From Tieghemiomyces parasiticus (taxonomy: Eukaryota > Kickxellomycota > Dimargaritomycetes > Dimargaritales > Dimargaritaceae): a stretch of DNA of 10,336 nt. The notes under the pieces were generated by a model. It was given only the letters and a program-made list of their open reading frames with translations. It had not been told where the DNA came from and searched no databases. A program made the position numbers and the translations under genes. The stretch spans positions 1 through 10,336 of the forward strand of contig JANBPT010001342.1 of assembly GCA_027575765.1 (NCBI GenBank), in the 5' to 3' direction. Of this stretch, positions 8,760 through 10,336 are shown piece by piece; the stretch's first letter is position 1, and each line of letters starts with the position of its first letter.

Positions 8760-8949
8760 CCACAGAAAGTATGCCCTTTTTAATTATGTGTATTTGCGGA
8801 TATGGAGAACCCGCGTAGTGTAATGTGACGGACCCGTTTCCGCTCTCTCCTCCCTGGTAGGGAGGGTCTAGTTTCCAACTGAGTTAACCTCCGAAGCTGA
8901 AAAGTCGCGGCCTTGGTCCGGAAAGCTCCCGGTCGGGTCCGTGGTTACC
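8755..8949. repeat. 195-bp segment bounded by 9-bp inverted repeats, MITE-like
   Basis: GGTAACCAC at 8755-8763 is matched exactly in reverse complement by GTGGTTACC at 8941-8949. Inside, a second exact 9-bp inverted repeat (8828-8836 with 8934-8942) and a 7-bp hairpin (8849-8865) are nested. The sequence TTA lies just outside both ends, one base off on the left, so a TTA target duplication is possible but not clean. The segment has no coding frame. The small size and terminal inverted repeats fit a miniature transposable element; a structured non-coding region is the alternative. Confidence 0.35.
8849..8865. repeat. 7-bp perfect hairpin with 3-base loop
   Basis: CCTCCCT, loop GGT, then AGGGAGG. 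The short loop and all-purine/all-pyrimidine arms make it a stable fold in RNA. It is followed by TCTAG rather than a T-run, so it is not a terminator of the bacterial kind. It lies inside the MITE-like segment. Confidence 0.5.
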
Positions 8950-8972
8950 TTAGTTCCCGACGAATCCACTAT

Positions 8973-10260
8973 AGGTAAACAATAGAATTCACGTCAACTT
9001 ACATGTTGATGATTTCTATTCCCAATAATGATCATCATTCTGTACAACTCTACGTGCTCCCTTTTCTCTAACTAGCATGGCCGGCTCTAACGGCACTTGG
9101 CTGGAGTTTAGCAAGCTCCGATTGCCAGGCGTTCACGACCGCCTCCAATGTGGGTAATTTCTTACCGTGCAGCTGCCATAGTTGACATCCCTGCACAGCC
9201 GGAAGACGCAGGCGGTTAGATCAGGACTGTAGGGAGGAGCTCCAAGAAATTCGGCTCCGAGGTCGGAAATATAGGCCTGGGGAGGGCTGCAGCACGATGT
9301 GGTGGTGCATTATTGCGCTAGAGTCGTAGGGTATAACGGCCCAAATTTACACGCGCCTTTGCCCAGGCCTGATGCATGGGCTCTAACCCTCATTTAATGT
9401 AGGGGCTGGCTGCGTCCTTGGCGCCCGGGTTTTACCCGCAGTGTCCGGTAAATAATATATTGTCCGAATAACCTTGAGTATGGCTTAGTCCAAGCGTGCC
9501 TGGGTTGGGACAGGACCACCTTGAGGGCACCATCTCCGGCGGTTACAGCCAGCAGGGGGGGATTATAAAGGTACGCCCACATCTTGTCACCCGTGGCCAT
9601 GGAGTCCAGCAGGTTGTCACTGACCCTGCCGGACTCCTCCCGGAAATCGGAGATCAAATGTATCCTCTGGAAATTCCGGTCGCTGGTGAGGCTTTGGCGG
9701 ACCCATTAGTTAAAATGGCCGCACAAGTCCAGGTCTCTAAACAGTACATTGCGCATGGTAGTTGGGGCAGCGCGGTATGCATCAGGAAATTGTTCAGCAG
9801 CCCAGTGTCGGTCTTCCTCCAACAGTTCAAGGATCATGACTCTGTAAAGTTCGCCAAGGGTGTTTGACGGGCGGTCAGACCATGGCTTAACTTCAAGAGA
9901 GTAGCGCCCCGTACTAAAGCTAGCTATCCGCTTATTGACGGAGGTGCGGGACGGGGCAGCCAAGCCCGACATGGCACGTAGAGCTCAGATAAAGCGTAAT
10001 CTGCCTTGAAGATCTAGACGTTAGCCTAATCAATGTGAGCCTACACGTCACAGTTGGTAAAGTTGGGAGGGGTGATAGAAGGGGCTTCAGAAGTCGACAT
10101 GTTGGACAGGTGGAAGGGCGAGCTGTGACGTAAGAAACCACCCAATTCGAAAATGGTCTAAGGTATTGAATGCGTCGCTTTAGACGCGCCTAAGATTCAT
10201 CTACCACACTCATGTCCGGGATCTCAGGCTTTGCTAACCCGGAAATTTTGACACCTTCAA
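8973..10260 (-). mobile_element. Degenerate mariner transposon, about 1.29 kb
   Basis: The transposase relic described separately is flanked by candidate ends. Left, reading inward on the plus strand from 8972: TAGGTAAACAATAGAATTC, with TA just before it (8970-8971). Right, reading inward on the minus strand from 10260: TTGAAGGTGTCAAAATTTC, with TA just outside (10261-10262). They share AGGT, a CAA-containing core and a final TTC, but match only loosely with gaps, as expected for an old copy. The resulting length of about 1,288 bp and the position of the gene inside it (about 160 bp before the start and 95 bp after the stop) are those of typical mariner elements, about 1.3 kb. The presence of an element is secure from the protein evidence; the exact ends are tentative. 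Confidence 0.6.
9068..10100 (-). pseudogene. Mariner-family transposase pseudogene (D34D type)
   Basis: An intact gene would encode the cut-and-paste transposase, with paired N-terminal helix-turn-helix domains and a DDE catalytic core. From ATG 10100 the first part carries several TAG stops. From 9972 the frame matches mariner through APSRTSVNKRIASFSTG, SLEVKPWSDRPS (usual form SLED-PRSGRPS) and a second helix-turn-helix ending DLDL. TAA at 9706-9708 interrupts, and the same frame resumes with WVRQSLT and LLDSMATGDKMW, where the Asp at 9586-9588 is the first catalytic residue. After YNPP it shifts frame (NRRRWCPQGG, from about 9544). NNAPPHRA (9291-9314) matches DNAPPHRA with the second catalytic Asp changed to Asn. 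PPYSPDLTACVF (about 9205-9237) has Val where the third Asp belongs. GKKLPTLEAVVNAW (from about 9166) leads to the stop at 9068. Spacing of the catalytic sites (about 91 and 35 codons) fits mariner. Total length, about 344 codons, equals the usual size. Confidence 0.9.
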
Positions 10261-10336
10261 TATACAGGTGCCTCAAATAATTATGAGGTTTTTGAGTGGG
10301 AGGTCTCAGATCCCAGTGTTTCAGATGAAACCTAAG
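10261..10336. other. Right edge with two small palindromes
   Basis: CCTCA at 10271-10275 and TGAGG at 10284-10288 flank an A/T loop, followed by five T (10289-10293). GTTTCA-GA-TGAAAC at 10318-10331 is a near-perfect 14-bp palindrome. GGGATCTCAG at 10218-10227 and CTCAGATCCC at 10305-10314 are a 9-of-10 inverted pair across the candidate right end of the mariner. No gene is visible before the window ends. Confidence 0.4.

Noticed and set aside
9556..9760. An intron that would remove the TAA at 9706-9708
   Set aside because: GT and AG can be found around the stop, but the sequence on both sides of it (DLDL before, WV-SLT after) aligns continuously with mariner, so a plain stop mutation fits better; further frameshifts also show decay.
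9496..9867. 123-codon plus frame
   Set aside because: Starts with GTG and is the antisense shadow of the mariner transposase relic.
1..10336. tRNA, rRNA, CRISPR arrays, LTR pairs
   Set aside because: No cloverleaf signature, no regularly spaced repeats and no long direct repeats were seen by eye.

Overview
The window looks like nuclear DNA from a filamentous or early-diverging fungus. The main evidence is a 760-residue zinc-cluster (Zn(II)2Cys6) transcription factor, a family restricted to fungi and close relatives. It is encoded in one uninterrupted 2.3-kb reading frame, which suggests an intron-poor genome. A short gene at the left end has about 85% G or C at third codon positions. The combination of intron-poor genes and G/C-ending codons would fit Kickxellomycotina/Dimargaritales-type fungi, but that is only a leaning. 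Nothing in the window is bacterial in layout: there are no operons, no Shine-Dalgarno spacing and much non-coding DNA.

Layout: (1) 1-219 is a pyrimidine-rich upstream region leading into (2) a confident but unrecognised 126-residue gene at 220-600 (+). (3) 601-4392 is nearly 3.8 kb without a convincing gene. It holds small repeats, a 12-bp perfect palindrome inside a larger dyad, a hairpin and a possible G-quadruplex. (4) 4393-6675 (-) is the zinc-cluster regulator; its start should be the ATG at 6675, not a GTG further upstream. (5) 6676-8495 has no convincing gene, only one doubtful open frame with a hydrophobic tail (7634-8209). (6) 8496-8759 is a small open frame with A/T-rich codons (8 of 10 leucines are TTA), foreign to its surroundings and without an ATG. 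(7) 8755-8949 is a 195-bp segment bounded by a 9-bp inverted repeat, MITE-like. (8) About 8973-10260 (-) is a dead, nearly full-length mariner element of the D34D type. It is the clearest discovery here. Its transposase is broken by stops and frameshifts, and the second and third catalytic aspartates are replaced.

The two intact genes have no visible functional link. The right third (8.5-10.3 kb) reads as a small graveyard of mobile DNA. I found no tRNA, rRNA, CRISPR array or multi-gene system.
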